Shown: positions 26,523 through 35,268, counted from the first letter of the stretch. The stretch is DNA of 64,000 nucleotides from Imperialibacter sp040222815 (GCF_040222815.1 NZ_JAVKCH010000025.1:62001-126000); one strand, 5' to 3'. Made by a program: numbers and translations. The notes: generated from the sequence alone by a model not told the origin.

Positions 26523-27114
26523 TAATAATCCTACGTCAGGAGCCGGAGCAAGATCGAAGCTCAGGTCGCATTTTCTCAATAATATAGGGAAGGTGTTGGA
26601 CTTAAACGAGCTTAGAGAAGTTGCGGGAATAAGTGAATGGGCTAGAAGGGTGAGGGAACTCAGGAATGAAGAAGGCTTAAACATCTTGACACATAATGAT
26701 CGCAGTGACCTTAAGCCAGGTCAATACATTTTAAATGACAATAAGCCTCTGCCAGCATTTGAGCGAGGGATATCAAAAGAAACTCGAGCGTTGGTACTTG
26801 ATAGAAATGGATTTACGTGCCAAATGTGTGGAGTAGCCGCTGGTGAAGTACATCCCTATGACGGCGGAAGGAAAACAAGACTACACATTGGTCATATCAT
26901 CGATAAATCTATGGGGGGTTCCGACGAACCTTCCAATTTGAGAGCAATTTGTTCAGTTTGCAATGAAGGAGCGTCTAATTTAACGCTAAATAGACCAGAA
27001 GCGATCAAGCTACTGGTTCAGGTTAGGAGGGCACAGGGAAAGGATCAACTGGATTTGCTTAAATGGTTAATAGGTAAATTTCCTAATCAGGCTAAGGAGT
27101 TTTTGCAAGAGTGA
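26509..27114 (+). CDS. HNH endonuclease, predicted type II restriction enzyme
   Basis: This 201-residue protein overlaps the methyltransferase gene by 14 bases in another frame. The N-terminal half (about 20-75) looks like a winged-helix DNA-binding region. The C-terminal HNH nuclease domain has zinc-binding CxxC pairs at Cys104/Cys107 and Cys148/Cys151, the metal-binding HIGHIID segment with His126 and His129, and Asn143 in SNLRAIC, the H-N-H series. Coupling to a cytosine methyltransferase suggests a restriction enzyme that cuts unmethylated sites. No control protein or Vsr repair gene is present. The cassette is AT-richer than its surroundings and interrupts an otherwise conserved operon, suggesting horizontal acquisition. 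Confidence 0.88.
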   Translation: MTKSDNNPTSGAGARSKLRSHFLNNIGKVLDLNELREVAGISEWARRVRELRNEEGLNILTHNDRSDLKPGQYILNDNKPLPAFERGISKETRALVLDRNGFTCQMCGVAAGEVHPYDGGRKTRLHIGHIIDKSMGGSDEPSNLRAICSVCNEGASNLTLNRPEAIKLLVQVRRAQGKDQLDLLKWLIGKFPNQAKEFLQE

Positions 27115-27151
27115 AAGCTTATTCGCAGTGTAGATAGCCGAAATTATTTCG

Positions 27152-28063
27152 ATGAAAAGAAGAGATTTTATTGGAACCACTTTGGGAGCAGGCATAGGGT
27201 TAGCAACTTCGCCCTTATTGGGTTCTCAAACACAACAAATCAACACACCTGACATGAAGATTAAAATACTGGCTACCAACTGGGGGGACGGGGATACCAT
27301 AGAGGACTTTTGCAAAAAGATCAAAAGCTATGGCTATGATGGCCTTGAGGTATGGTATCCAACCGATGCCGGAGATAGAGAAAGGTTGGTGAGTGCAACC
27401 AAAGCCAATGGATTAGAGTATGGCTTTCTTGTGGGTGCCTATCAACCTGAGTTTCAGCCGCATTTTGAGCTCTTTGAGACCAACTTGCGAGCCGCAGTAA
27501 AGATGAAGCCACTGTACATCAACTGTCATTCCGGAAAAGACTTTTTCTCTTACGATCAAAATAAGCAGTTTCTCGACTTAACCAGCAAAGTGAGCAAAGA
27601 GTCAGGTGTGGGCATTCATCACGAAACGCATCGGTCCCGCATCATGTACTCGGCTCCGGTTACCAGAAACTTCATTGAGAAAAACCCGGAACTGACATTG
27701 ACGCTCGATATTTCACATTGGTGTAACGTACATGAAACCCTTCTTCAGGACCAAAAGGAAACGGTAGATATGGCTTTGCAACGCACCCGTCACATTCATC
27801 TGCGTGTGGGGCATCCGGAAAGTCCACAGGTGAACGATCCAAGGGCGCCCGAATGGAAAGAGGCCCTTGACCAGCACCTGGCGTGGTGGGACAAGGTGAT
27901 CGAGCTTCGGAAAAAGGCCGGTGCTGATACCATGACCTTCCTGACTGAATTTGGCCCGGCTGACTATATGCCTACTATTCCTTATACCAGACAACCCGTT
28001 GCCAACCAGTGGGACATCAACAGGTATATGCTAGAGTTGATCAGAAAACGATACACTTCATAA
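27152..28063 (+). CDS. Sugar phosphate isomerase/epimerase-like TIM-barrel protein
   Basis: A 303-residue protein with a Tat-like signal (MKRRDFIGTTLGAGIGLA). The xylose-isomerase-like TIM barrel is indicated by YDGLEVWYPTDA, YINCHSGKDFF, GIHHETHRSRIM with metal-binding Glu and His, LTLDISHWCNVHE and HLRVGHPESPQ with further His ligands. The catalytic and substrate specificity is unknown; exported members of this group are thought to act on sugars. The gene follows the inserted restriction-modification cassette after 37 bases and would have directly followed the DUF1501 gene without it. It is probably part of the same pathway as the flanking cytochrome proteins. Confidence 0.88.
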   Translation: MKRRDFIGTTLGAGIGLATSPLLGSQTQQINTPDMKIKILATNWGDGDTIEDFCKKIKSYGYDGLEVWYPTDAGDRERLVSATKANGLEYGFLVGAYQPEFQPHFELFETNLRAAVKMKPLYINCHSGKDFFSYDQNKQFLDLTSKVSKESGVGIHHETHRSRIMYSAPVTRNFIEKNPELTLTLDISHWCNVHETLLQDQKETVDMALQRTRHIHLRVGHPESPQVNDPRAPEWKEALDQHLAWWDKVIELRKKAGADTMTFLTEFGPADYMPTIPYTRQPVANQWDINRYMLELIRKRYTS

Positions 28064-28082
28064 CCCAGCTACTCAGGCTTTT

Positions 28083-29471
28083 ATGGACTACGGTATCGTT
28101 TCATTTATTGGCAAATTCCACCCCCTGCTTGTGCACCTGCCTATCGGTATGCTGATAATTGCCATCCTTTTTGGCTTTATGAGCTTAAAGGAAAACTACA
28201 GTTACCTCAAGGGAGCTAACCACATTGTGCTTTTTCTTGCAGCGATTTCGGCCACGCTGTCAGCTTTTACAGGCTGGATACTTTCACAATCGGGTGGTTA
28301 CGCAAATGAACTGATCGACTGGCATCAGTGGATGGGCATAGGCCTGGTTGTTATTAGCTGGGTGGCATTTTTTGTGCATGCGAGGAACGAAAAAGCTTTT
28401 AAAATGGTGTTGATTGTTTCAGGACTGCTTTTGGTTGTTACCGGACACCTGGGAGGCAGCATTACACATGGAGACGGCTTTCTGACGCCTCCGCCACTCT
28501 CGGAATGGTTTGTAAAAGAGGGAGCGGCTGTTCCGCCTATTGTTCTGACAAAAGAGACGCTGGGATATGAGGCCATTGCTAATATTGTGGATAGAAAATG
28601 CAAGAGCTGTCACGGCCCCGGCAGCCAGAAGGGAAAGTTGAGACTCGATTCACCTGAAGAAATGCTGAAGGGAGGGAAGCACGGAGAAGTGATAGTGGCT
28701 TCTTTACCAGAGGAAAGTCATTTGATAGAAAACATCCTCTTACCGATTGACAATGATGATCATATGCCACCTAAAGAGAAGAGCCAGTTGAGTAAGGCCG
28801 AGATGGCTATATTGGTGGAGTGGGTGGCTACAGGTGCTTCTTTTGACAAGACCGTGGAAGAACTGGTCTGGAGCGATAGTCTGATTATGGCGTACAATGC
28901 TGCTACCTCTAACAAACCAGCTACTTATACCTATACTTTTCAGGGTAGCGTTCAGCCTGTAGAGGCAAGTTTAGTGACCAGACTCGACACGCTGGGTGTG
29001 AGTATCGTACCTGTGAGCGACGGTAGTAACTATTTGAATGTGAACTTCTTGCATGTGCCTGAGCAGTACATGACCGAGGCTTTTCAGTTGCTTACGTCCA
29101 TAAATAAACAGTGTGTGTGGCTGGACTTGACAGGAAAAGCTCTTCAGCCCGAACACCTTGAATACCTTGGGAAGATGCAAAACTTGACGAAGCTGAGTCT
29201 CAAAGACTGTGGATTGAACGATAGCCTTATGTCGAAATTACAGCCTTTGTCGAGATTGGAATACGTGAACCTTGTTAATAATCCAGTAACAGCAGACGGC
29301 ATCAAGACGTTACAAGGTAACGCCGGTCTTCAGCAATTGTTCCTCTTTCAAACCGAGGTGCAGCCTACGGATACCGCCGCCTTAAGGGAAATATTTGAAA
29401 AAGCGTTGATAGACCTTGGTGGTTATGAAATGCCGCTGATCGAGGCTGATACCAGTAAGATTATTTATTGA
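28083..29471 (+). CDS. DUF2231 membrane protein fused to a cytochrome-c domain and leucine-rich repeats
   Basis: A 462-residue protein. Residues 1-130 contain about four membrane helices with the DUF2231 signature FHPLLVHLPIGMLIIAILFG and the DWHQWMGIGLVV histidine region. Residues about 155-265 form a Planctomycete-type cytochrome c domain with the haem motif CKSCH and a distal Met in DHMPPKEKSQLSKAE. The C-terminal 120 residues contain leucine-rich repeats (NLTKLSLKDCGLNDSLMSKL and following). This three-part fusion suggests a membrane-bound electron carrier with a periplasmic protein-interaction module that could accept electrons from the cytochrome of the first gene of the operon. It overlaps the convergent small gene by 11 bases. 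Confidence 0.9.
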   Translation: MDYGIVSFIGKFHPLLVHLPIGMLIIAILFGFMSLKENYSYLKGANHIVLFLAAISATLSAFTGWILSQSGGYANELIDWHQWMGIGLVVISWVAFFVHARNEKAFKMVLIVSGLLLVVTGHLGGSITHGDGFLTPPPLSEWFVKEGAAVPPIVLTKETLGYEAIANIVDRKCKSCHGPGSQKGKLRLDSPEEMLKGGKHGEVIVASLPEESHLIENILLPIDNDDHMPPKEKSQLSKAEMAILVEWVATGASFDKTVEELVWSDSLIMAYNAATSNKPATYTYTFQGSVQPVEASLVTRLDTLGVSIVPVSDGSNYLNVNFLHVPEQYMTEAFQLLTSINKQCVWLDLTGKALQPEHLEYLGKMQNLTKLSLKDCGLNDSLMSKLQPLSRLEYVNLVNNPVTADGIKTLQGNAGLQQLFLFQTEVQPTDTAALREIFEKALIDLGGYEMPLIEADTSKIIY

Positions 29472-29694
29472 GTACCTCTTGCCTTTTTTTGATGAGGGTA
29501 CCAATGCCAAAGCCGATCAGCAATAGCCAGGGGAATCCGTGAAAAATTGTATCGAACCAGTCCATAGGCTGCATGCCGACTGCGCCTCCTGCTACCCACT
29601 TGAGTTTACCCCAAATGTGCGGCTCAGGGAAGAAGGGAGCCAGGCCCAGAGTGAGGCAGAGTAGTAGAATGGTTTTTATGGAGAATACCTTCAT
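29461..29694 (-). CDS. Small membrane protein of unknown function
   Basis: A 77-residue protein from ATG 29694 (an upstream start would add six poor residues). It has two hydrophobic helices: KTILLLCLTLGLAPFF and FPWLLLIGFGIG, separated by a PEPHIWGKLKWVAGGAVGMQ loop. Very similar short proteins are widespread in Bacteroidota and are often misnamed RND transporter in databases; they are far too short to be RND pumps. The conserved loop containing a tryptophan-glycine-lysine motif suggests a genuine family. Function unknown. The 3' end overlaps the convergent cytochrome gene by 11 bases. Confidence 0.7.
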   Translation of the reverse strand: MKVFSIKTILLLCLTLGLAPFFPEPHIWGKLKWVAGGAVGMQPMDWFDTIFHGFPWLLLIGFGIGTLIKKRQEVLNK

Positions 29695-29762
29695 ATCTTC
29701 TTTTTTCTGCAAAGGTAAGTTAGCCGAAAGTAGAGATGAGTGACATAAGTTACTCCCGGAGC

Positions 29763-29799
29763 AAAAAGTAAGGCCTTTGACTCAAAGGAATCAAAGGCC
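29763..29799 (-). terminator. Terminator hairpin downstream of the minus-strand lipoprotein gene
   Basis: GGCCTTTGA (29772-29780) and TCAAAGGCC (29791-29799) form a 9-bp stem with a 10-base loop. On the minus strand it is followed by TTACTTTTT, a near T-run. It lies 23 bases beyond the stop of the gene at 29823-30623. Confidence 0.65.
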
Positions 29800-29822
29800 C
29801 TGGTATCGCTGCTTGTTAGGAT

Positions 29823-30623
29823 TTACTCGCAGGCTGCGTCATTCAATGTTGTATCCCAGCAGTGGTACAAGTTATCCTCAAAAAAGACCTGGCTTTTAAT
29901 TTTTCCGTTGCTGTTCTCGGCACTCCAGAGCACCTGTATTGTATTTTCGGTATTGGTGTCAATGATAGTGACGTTTCTGTTCAGCTCGGCACCGGCATCA
30001 ACCATATAGCTAATAGAACTTCCGAAACTGTCGCCCGGCTTTTCAACTGTGAAGGTCACATCTGCAACTCCGTCAACCTCCGATTTGGACCATTCTGATG
30101 ACAGCCACGCATTTGGTTTTTCGGGGCTTTCGTAGAGTGTCCATGTGCCGGCATTGGCCATGAAATTGGACTCCCCCGTAAACCACACGAAGTCAGAAAA
30201 GCCACCTGCTTTCGAAATATAGCCTGTCCAGGTAACATCACTGCCATCCACGTCAGCAGTAAGTTTTACGGAGTAAGAACCACTGTTAGGAACAGATATA
30301 TCATAAGCCCAAACCCATAATTTGGTTTCTGTATCAAATGTAGCCTCCTGATTCACCGCTAGTTTAAACGCAGTGACAGGAACAACCAACGCCCCGGAAA
30401 GGATGCCAGAATACACGCCAACACTTGTAGCAGCATAAACCCAATTCCTGACAACCATTTGCCTGCCACCTCCATCACCCTCACTGCCGCTAAAATCATC
30501 AAAATCGGGAGCCATGCTCGTACCAGGAGGCATCGCAGGAGCAGTGCCCGGGTCTACTTCTTCATCTTTGTTACATGACACCAAAAGGATTGAAAATGAT
30601 AACAGAAATGCTAGTTTTCTCAT
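29823..30623 (-). CDS. Predicted lipoprotein of unknown function
   Basis: A 266-residue protein whose start ATG 30623 gives a clean lipoprotein signal (MRKLAFLLSFSILLVSC, lipidated Cys17); an upstream ATG would add 13 residues before it. After a low-complexity linker rich in Gly, Asp and Ser (with PAMPPGTSMAPDFDDF), the protein is almost entirely beta-strand, with repeated patterns such as YSVKLTADVDGSDVTWTGYI and VDGVADVTFTVEKPGDSF. It resembles a beta-sandwich surface protein but is not recognised. No catalytic motif is visible. Single-gene unit with a terminator. Confidence 0.75.
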   Translation of the reverse strand: MRKLAFLLSFSILLVSCNKDEEVDPGTAPAMPPGTSMAPDFDDFSGSEGDGGGRQMVVRNWVYAATSVGVYSGILSGALVVPVTAFKLAVNQEATFDTETKLWVWAYDISVPNSGSYSVKLTADVDGSDVTWTGYISKAGGFSDFVWFTGESNFMANAGTWTLYESPEKPNAWLSSEWSKSEVDGVADVTFTVEKPGDSFGSSISYMVDAGAELNRNVTIIDTNTENTIQVLWSAENSNGKIKSQVFFEDNLYHCWDTTLNDAACE

Positions 30624-30778
30624 GTTGAAATTTATTGGTACAACTATAGAATTAACGATCACAAAAGCTGTAAGTTGTATAAAACGAATATTAAATATAA
30701 TATTTTAAATAAGGTCAAATCCGACTGCCTTGAACGTGCCTTTACTATCGGAATGACAAAATAGGGCGGCTACTCTTG

Positions 30779-32281
30779 CTATTTTTGCATAAATACTCTG
30801 ATGTCTTTCACTAACAAATCAAAATCAGGCTGGTGGTTGTACATCATGTGGCCGCCTTCGTAGTAGGTCAACTGAACCATCTCTTTAGGAATTCCATTGC
30901 GTGCAAAGGTGTATTCTGCATCAAAAAAGGGCGTGATCAGGTCATAATAGCCGCAGGCTACCAGCACGTTAAGATCCTTGTTTCTCCGCATGCTTTCGGC
31001 AAGCTTGCGGGCTACATTCACATAAATCGGTTCCCAGTATTCACCTTCCGGCGCATCTCGCCATCTCCAGTTAGCTCCAACTTCTTCGCTGGAGGTTATA
31101 TAGGGCCTGTCCATTTCAATATTTAGCTCTGAGGCAAAATAGTGATTGAGTGCTGCCGTATAAGCTGCATCCATTTGATAGTCGGAGGCGTCACCAAGTG
31201 TTGGATATTCTGCCACGTCATCTGCCTCATCGCCTTTGAATCTTCCATCGAGTCTGCCGATGGCAAGTCCTTCCTGCTCCATCAATTTCTTCTGAAACCG
31301 TGGGACAAGCACTCTAAGGTCCGACTTTATGATGTACTCTTTCGGCAGCCCCGTGAAATACGAAAGCTTGTCAGCAATTTGACTTTGTGTTTCAGCACTG
31401 AGCATGGTTCCTTTTAGCAATGCGGGCGCATACTCATCGGTTGTGAATACCCGACATTCCTGCACAAAATCCTCCAGTGTTTTGCCTTGTCCGGCTTTCT
31501 TGTGGTACCACGCAGTAGCAGCCATGCTCGGCAGGTACGTAAGATACGAGATCACATTGCCGTGAATGGAGGTGGATCCCTGATAGTCGACTGCCTGAGA
31601 AATCAGGACAAGACCGTTCATTGATACACTTTGTCCGCTTCCTTCCAGCGCATTTGTTACCGCCGCAGCCCGTGTGGTGCCGAAGCTTTCACCAAATATG
31701 TACTTGGGAGAATTCCACCGTTTGTTTTCTGTGATCCAAAGCCTGATAAATTGTGCCACTGAGTTGGCGTCTTCGTTTAGTCCCCAGAAATCTTTGCCGG
31801 TTCCTTTGCCAACGGGAACGCTGAAGCCAGTGCCAATAGGGTCTACAAAAACCAGGTCCGTAACATCGAGCAGACATTGTTGATTGTTCACGATAGGATA
31901 GGGGGCACCGCCGTCGTCCGTATCTGCATTGCTGGCGATTTTTACAATTCGAGGCCCGAGAAAGCCCATGTGTAACCAAACAGAAGCTGAGCCAGGGCCG
32001 CCGTTGAAAATGAAAGTGACAGGCCGCTTGCTATAGTCAGTGAGGCCTTCCTGCAAATAGGAGACTGACCACAACGCTCCAATAGGCTCGTTTTTGTCGT
32101 TTTTCAGATGTGTTTCCTTTCCGACGGCTTTATAACGCACGGCCTTTGCGTTGAAAGTGCCCTGATGCTGAGTGATAAATGATTTCGGCGCAGGTATATC
32201 GTTTACTATTGAGTCAGCCTTCTGTGCATGGGATAAATGCACGAACGCAAGTAAAGTGAAAGCGCATAGAATGGATTTCAT
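30779..32281 (-). CDS. S10-family serine carboxypeptidase-like peptidase
   Basis: From ATG 32281 the protein has 500 residues with a signal peptide (MKSILCAFTLLAFVHLSHAQ); an ATG four codons upstream is an alternative. Family S10 features are FNGGPGSASVWLHMGFLGP (oxyanion hole), the nucleophile in IFGESFGTTRAAA, the Asp in CGYYDLITPFFD and the His in YEGGHMMY. S10 enzymes release single residues from the C-terminus of peptides at acid pH; bacterial exported members are common in Bacteroidota and Proteobacteria. It is divergent from the ebo operon, with a 200-base shared intergenic region, but there is no evidence of shared function. Confidence 0.93.
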   Translation of the reverse strand: MKSILCAFTLLAFVHLSHAQKADSIVNDIPAPKSFITQHQGTFNAKAVRYKAVGKETHLKNDKNEPIGALWSVSYLQEGLTDYSKRPVTFIFNGGPGSASVWLHMGFLGPRIVKIASNADTDDGGAPYPIVNNQQCLLDVTDLVFVDPIGTGFSVPVGKGTGKDFWGLNEDANSVAQFIRLWITENKRWNSPKYIFGESFGTTRAAAVTNALEGSGQSVSMNGLVLISQAVDYQGSTSIHGNVISYLTYLPSMAATAWYHKKAGQGKTLEDFVQECRVFTTDEYAPALLKGTMLSAETQSQIADKLSYFTGLPKEYIIKSDLRVLVPRFQKKLMEQEGLAIGRLDGRFKGDEADDVAEYPTLGDASDYQMDAAYTAALNHYFASELNIEMDRPYITSSEEVGANWRWRDAPEGEYWEPIYVNVARKLAESMRRNKDLNVLVACGYYDLITPFFDAEYTFARNGIPKEMVQLTYYEGGHMMYNHQPDFDLLVKDIRVFMQK

Positions 32282-32377
32282 TGAGTACACCATTTTGAGT
32301 TGAATGTTTTGTGCCCACAAGTTGATCAATCTTTTTTATTATCAACAGAACAATACATAACGAAAAATATGTTGTGA

Positions 32378-32422
32378 TGTGAGTAATGTCACGCAATGTG
32401 TCGGACGGTATTTTTATACTTG
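32378..32422 (+). promoter_or_regulatory. Crp/Fnr-like site and possible -7 box upstream of eboA
   Basis: TGTGAGTAATGTCACG at 32378-32393 matches the Crp consensus TGTGA-N6-TCACA at nine of ten positions. TATACTTG at 32415-32422 matches the phylum's TAnnTTTG element with one mismatch. The site centre lies about 42 bases before the predicted transcription start, the position for class II activation, and no good -33 TTTG is present. The eboA ATG is about 60 bases further on. No regulator gene is nearby; the assignment is by pattern only. Confidence 0.4.
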
Positions 32423-32481
32423 CCAAAACCTTTGATATTTGTCGGGCTAAGCGAATTTTAACAGAACAAACCCTATTATAA

Positions 32482-33372
32482 ATGTTCTCATACGATGCCA
32501 GGGCGCTGAGTGGAGAGTTGTCAGCCATTATTGAATCCTCTGTTTCTAACGATGCCTGGCAATGGCTTCAGGAAAAATCGGGTGATATATCTTCCTCTGA
32601 AACCGGGCCAGCATTAAATGTGGCTTTCGCTGCTATTCCCAGAAAGCTTGGCAAGAATCATTTGAGCCTTAGCGAAAGTACCATTGCTAACATCCAACAA
32701 ATCAGACCTGGTTTTCAAATAACCAATTGGTCAATTGACCGCTTGTGTCGGGTGTGGGTGCTGATTCACGTGCCGGCTGCGAGCAAGACCAATTACTTAG
32801 CCAGGATTCAAAACTTATTTCTGGCGGCGGAAATGAATGAGCTGGTGGCGTTGTATTCTGCGCTGCCTGTGTTAGCTTATCCCGAAGCGTGGAAAGCCCA
32901 GTGTGCCGAAGGGATACGAAGTAATATCGGTGATGTGCTGGAGGCAATTATGTGCAATAACCCTTATCCCTCTGAGCAACTCGATGAAGCTGCCTGGAAT
33001 CAACTGGTGCTGAAGGCAATATTTACAGAAAAACCGTTGCATTCGATTATTGGCCTGGACGACAGGGCAAATTTGGAGCTGGCCAACACGCTCTCCGATT
33101 TTGCGCATGAAAGATGGGCGGCGCACCGGGCAGTACCTCCCATGTTGTGGAGATGTGTCGGGCCTTTCATCAATGAAAAAACCATAGGGGACATGGAGCG
33201 CCTGGTGCTGTCTGTTGATAACACCGAAAGAGAAGCTGCGGCCCTTGCCTGTGGTGCAAGCCAATTTCCTGCTGCCGCTGAACTCCTGAATAGGAACAAA
33301 CAGCTAAATGCATTGGTTAAATCGGGCGACATTTCCTGGGAAAGTATAGCAAAGAAAACAGAGCTGGTTTAG
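32482..33372 (+). CDS. eboA: EboA-family protein, first gene of the ebo operon
   Basis: A 296-residue, mostly helical cytoplasmic protein matching the EboA family by position and pattern (for example RVWVLIHVPAASKTNYLARI and YPEAWKAQCAEGIRSNIGDVLE, then AAHRAVPPMLWRCVGPFI). No catalytic motif is seen and the biochemical role of EboA is unknown. In cyanobacteria the ebo genes accompany scytonemin synthesis, where they are reported to help move the precursor to the periplasm; other bacteria carry the cluster without scytonemin genes. Here it leads a run of six genes with short gaps. The ATG has no Shine-Dalgarno. Confidence 0.85.
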   Translation: MFSYDARALSGELSAIIESSVSNDAWQWLQEKSGDISSSETGPALNVAFAAIPRKLGKNHLSLSESTIANIQQIRPGFQITNWSIDRLCRVWVLIHVPAASKTNYLARIQNLFLAAEMNELVALYSALPVLAYPEAWKAQCAEGIRSNIGDVLEAIMCNNPYPSEQLDEAAWNQLVLKAIFTEKPLHSIIGLDDRANLELANTLSDFAHERWAAHRAVPPMLWRCVGPFINEKTIGDMERLVLSVDNTEREAAALACGASQFPAAAELLNRNKQLNALVKSGDISWESIAKKTELV

Positions 33373-33395
33373 CTCAGAATAAAAACTGAACGATT

Positions 33396-34382
33396 ATGTG
33401 TTGTAGTGATAATTTTACTGAGGCGGACTTACAAAAAAGGGACGCCAACCCTGTTTATCTCGATAGTGTAAAGGGTATGCAGTTTTTCGACCCGCATGTG
33501 CACATGACATCCCGCACGACGGACGACTACCAGGCCATGGCGGATGCCGGTGTGGTGGCCCTCATTGAGCCTGCCTTCTGGCTCGGGCAGCCCCGAACGG
33601 GCATTGCCACTTTCCGTGACTACTATGCCAGCCTGATCGGGTGGGAGCGGTTCAGGTCTTCGCAGTTTGGCATCAAGCACTACTGCACGATAGGGCTGAA
33701 CAGCCGGGAAGCCAACAATGAGGCTTTGGCTGAACAGGTGATGGAAATTCTGCCACTGTTTATTTACAAAGAAGGAGTAGTGGGTGTTGGTGAAATAGGT
33801 TTCGACGACCAGACACCGGCAGAAGAGAAATTCTATCGGGCACAGCTTGACCTCGCCAAAGAAGCGGAACTGCCTGTGCAAATTCATACACCTCACCGGG
33901 ACAAGAAACGAGGCACCCAGCGTAGTATGGATATTGCCCTGGAGCAGGGTCTTGATCCCAAAATGGTAATTGTGGATCACAACAACGAAGAGACGGTAAA
34001 GGAAGTATTGGATCGTGGCTTTTGGGCTGCTTTCACCATTTATCCTTTCACCAAAATGGGCAACGAGCGGATGGTAGAGGTAGTGAAACAGTATGGCCCA
34101 GAGCGAATCATGATCAACTCAGCTGCCGACTGGGGCATCAGCGATCCGCTGGCAGTGCCTAAAACTGCCGCTTTGATGAAGCAGCATGGTATTAGTGATG
34201 ATGTCATTCGTTTGGTTACTTATCAAAATGCCATCACGGCGTTTGGCCAGAGTGGGCAAATCGACGAAGCTGACTTTGCCTCAGTGAAAGACATCGACCA
34301 AAGCCAAAAATTCGAAGGTAATACGGTTTTGCGTGGCGGCCAGCAACCACGCATGGACAAGAACTCCCTGATCATCAAATAA
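33396..34382 (+). CDS. eboB: EboB-type TatD-family metal-dependent hydrolase
   Basis: A 328-residue TIM-barrel amidohydrolase of the TatD branch. Metal-binding residues are visible: His-x-His in FFDPHVHM, Glu in GVGEIGFDD, His in VQIHTPHRD, His in VIVDHNNEE and Asp in NSAADWG. Members of the ebo cluster at this position are TatD-like; their substrate is not known. The N-terminus MCCSDNFTEADLQ has no signal peptide, so it should be cytoplasmic. It starts 23 bases after eboA and its stop is one base before the TTG start of the next gene. Confidence 0.88.
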   Translation: MCCSDNFTEADLQKRDANPVYLDSVKGMQFFDPHVHMTSRTTDDYQAMADAGVVALIEPAFWLGQPRTGIATFRDYYASLIGWERFRSSQFGIKHYCTIGLNSREANNEALAEQVMEILPLFIYKEGVVGVGEIGFDDQTPAEEKFYRAQLDLAKEAELPVQIHTPHRDKKRGTQRSMDIALEQGLDPKMVIVDHNNEETVKEVLDRGFWAAFTIYPFTKMGNERMVEVVKQYGPERIMINSAADWGISDPLAVPKTAALMKQHGISDDVIRLVTYQNAITAFGQSGQIDEADFASVKDIDQSQKFEGNTVLRGGQQPRMDKNSLIIK

Positions 34383-34383
34383 T

Positions 34384-35268
34384 TTGAAGCAAATCATAGG
34401 ACTCTTGCGCCTTACGAGGCCAGCCAATATTGTCACTGCAGTAGCCGACATTCTGGCTGGTGTGGCTATTTCTGGTTACCTGACCGCCTTCACCCACGGG
34501 GCAACGCCCATTATCTGGCTGAGCCTGGCCACCATGGGCTTATATGGTGGCGGCGTTGTACTCAACGACGTGTTTGATGCAGAGCTTGACGCCGTGGAGA
34601 GGCCGGAACGACCGATTCCCAGTGGTGTGGTTTCCAGGTTTATGGCAGCAATGTTTGGGATGGTGCTTTTGGGTATCGGTATTTTAGCCGCTGGCAAAGT
34701 TAACTGGATGCCTTCCGGGTTGATCGCTGTGGCCATCGCCCTCTTCTCAGTTGTCTACGATAAGTGGGGTAAACATCAGTTGATTTTGGGGCCCATCAAC
34801 ATGGGACTCTGTAGGGGCTTGAATCTGGCGCTTGGTATGAGCATTGTTCCTGTCATCCTCGATACCTATTGGTGGCTGGGTATTGTGCCGGTGATTTACA
34901 TCGCTGCTATTACCATGATCAGCCGGGGTGAGGTGCACGGAGGTAGTAAACTGACGCTTTACAGTGCACTGGTGCTTTACGCAGGGGTAATTGGCGCCAT
35001 TTTGTGGTTCTCTGTAGAAAACAGCACTTTTTATCTCACATTGGGTTTTGTGCTCGCATTTGGCGGAATGATTGCTCCGCCGCTGTTCAAAGCAATAGCC
35101 GACCCGGTAGGTAAGAATATTGGAAAGGCAGTGAAAGCGGGAGTCATCGCATTGATATTAATGAATGCTGCCTGGGCATCTGCTTTTGGCGTTACGTATT
35201 TTGCCCTGGGTATTGTACTTTTGTTGCCCTTGTCGTTATTGCTGGCGAAAGCCTTTGCTGTAACGTGA
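34384..35268 (+). CDS. eboC: EboC, UbiA-family prenyltransferase
   Basis: A 294-residue integral membrane protein with eight to nine hydrophobic helices, starting at TTG 34384 (no ATG is available near). It carries the UbiA first aspartate-rich motif NDVFDAELDAVERPERP (NDxxDxxxD) and an upstream LRLTRPANIVT, with a second acidic region weaker (around VVYDKWGKHQ). UbiA proteins transfer a polyprenyl group to an aromatic acceptor within the membrane. In the ebo cluster the acceptor is unknown. The gene is one base from eboB, suggesting translational coupling. Confidence 0.9.
   Translation: MKQIIGLLRLTRPANIVTAVADILAGVAISGYLTAFTHGATPIIWLSLATMGLYGGGVVLNDVFDAELDAVERPERPIPSGVVSRFMAAMFGMVLLGIGILAAGKVNWMPSGLIAVAIALFSVVYDKWGKHQLILGPINMGLCRGLNLALGMSIVPVILDTYWWLGIVPVIYIAAITMISRGEVHGGSKLTLYSALVLYAGVIGAILWFSVENSTFYLTLGFVLAFGGMIAPPLFKAIADPVGKNIGKAVKAGVIALILMNAAWASAFGVTYFALGIVLLLPLSLLLAKAFAVT

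Noticed and set aside
21294..29471. A polysaccharide utilisation locus
   Set aside because: No SusC/SusD pair or glycoside hydrolase is present, so a sugar substrate for the DUF1549/DUF1501 operon is not supported.
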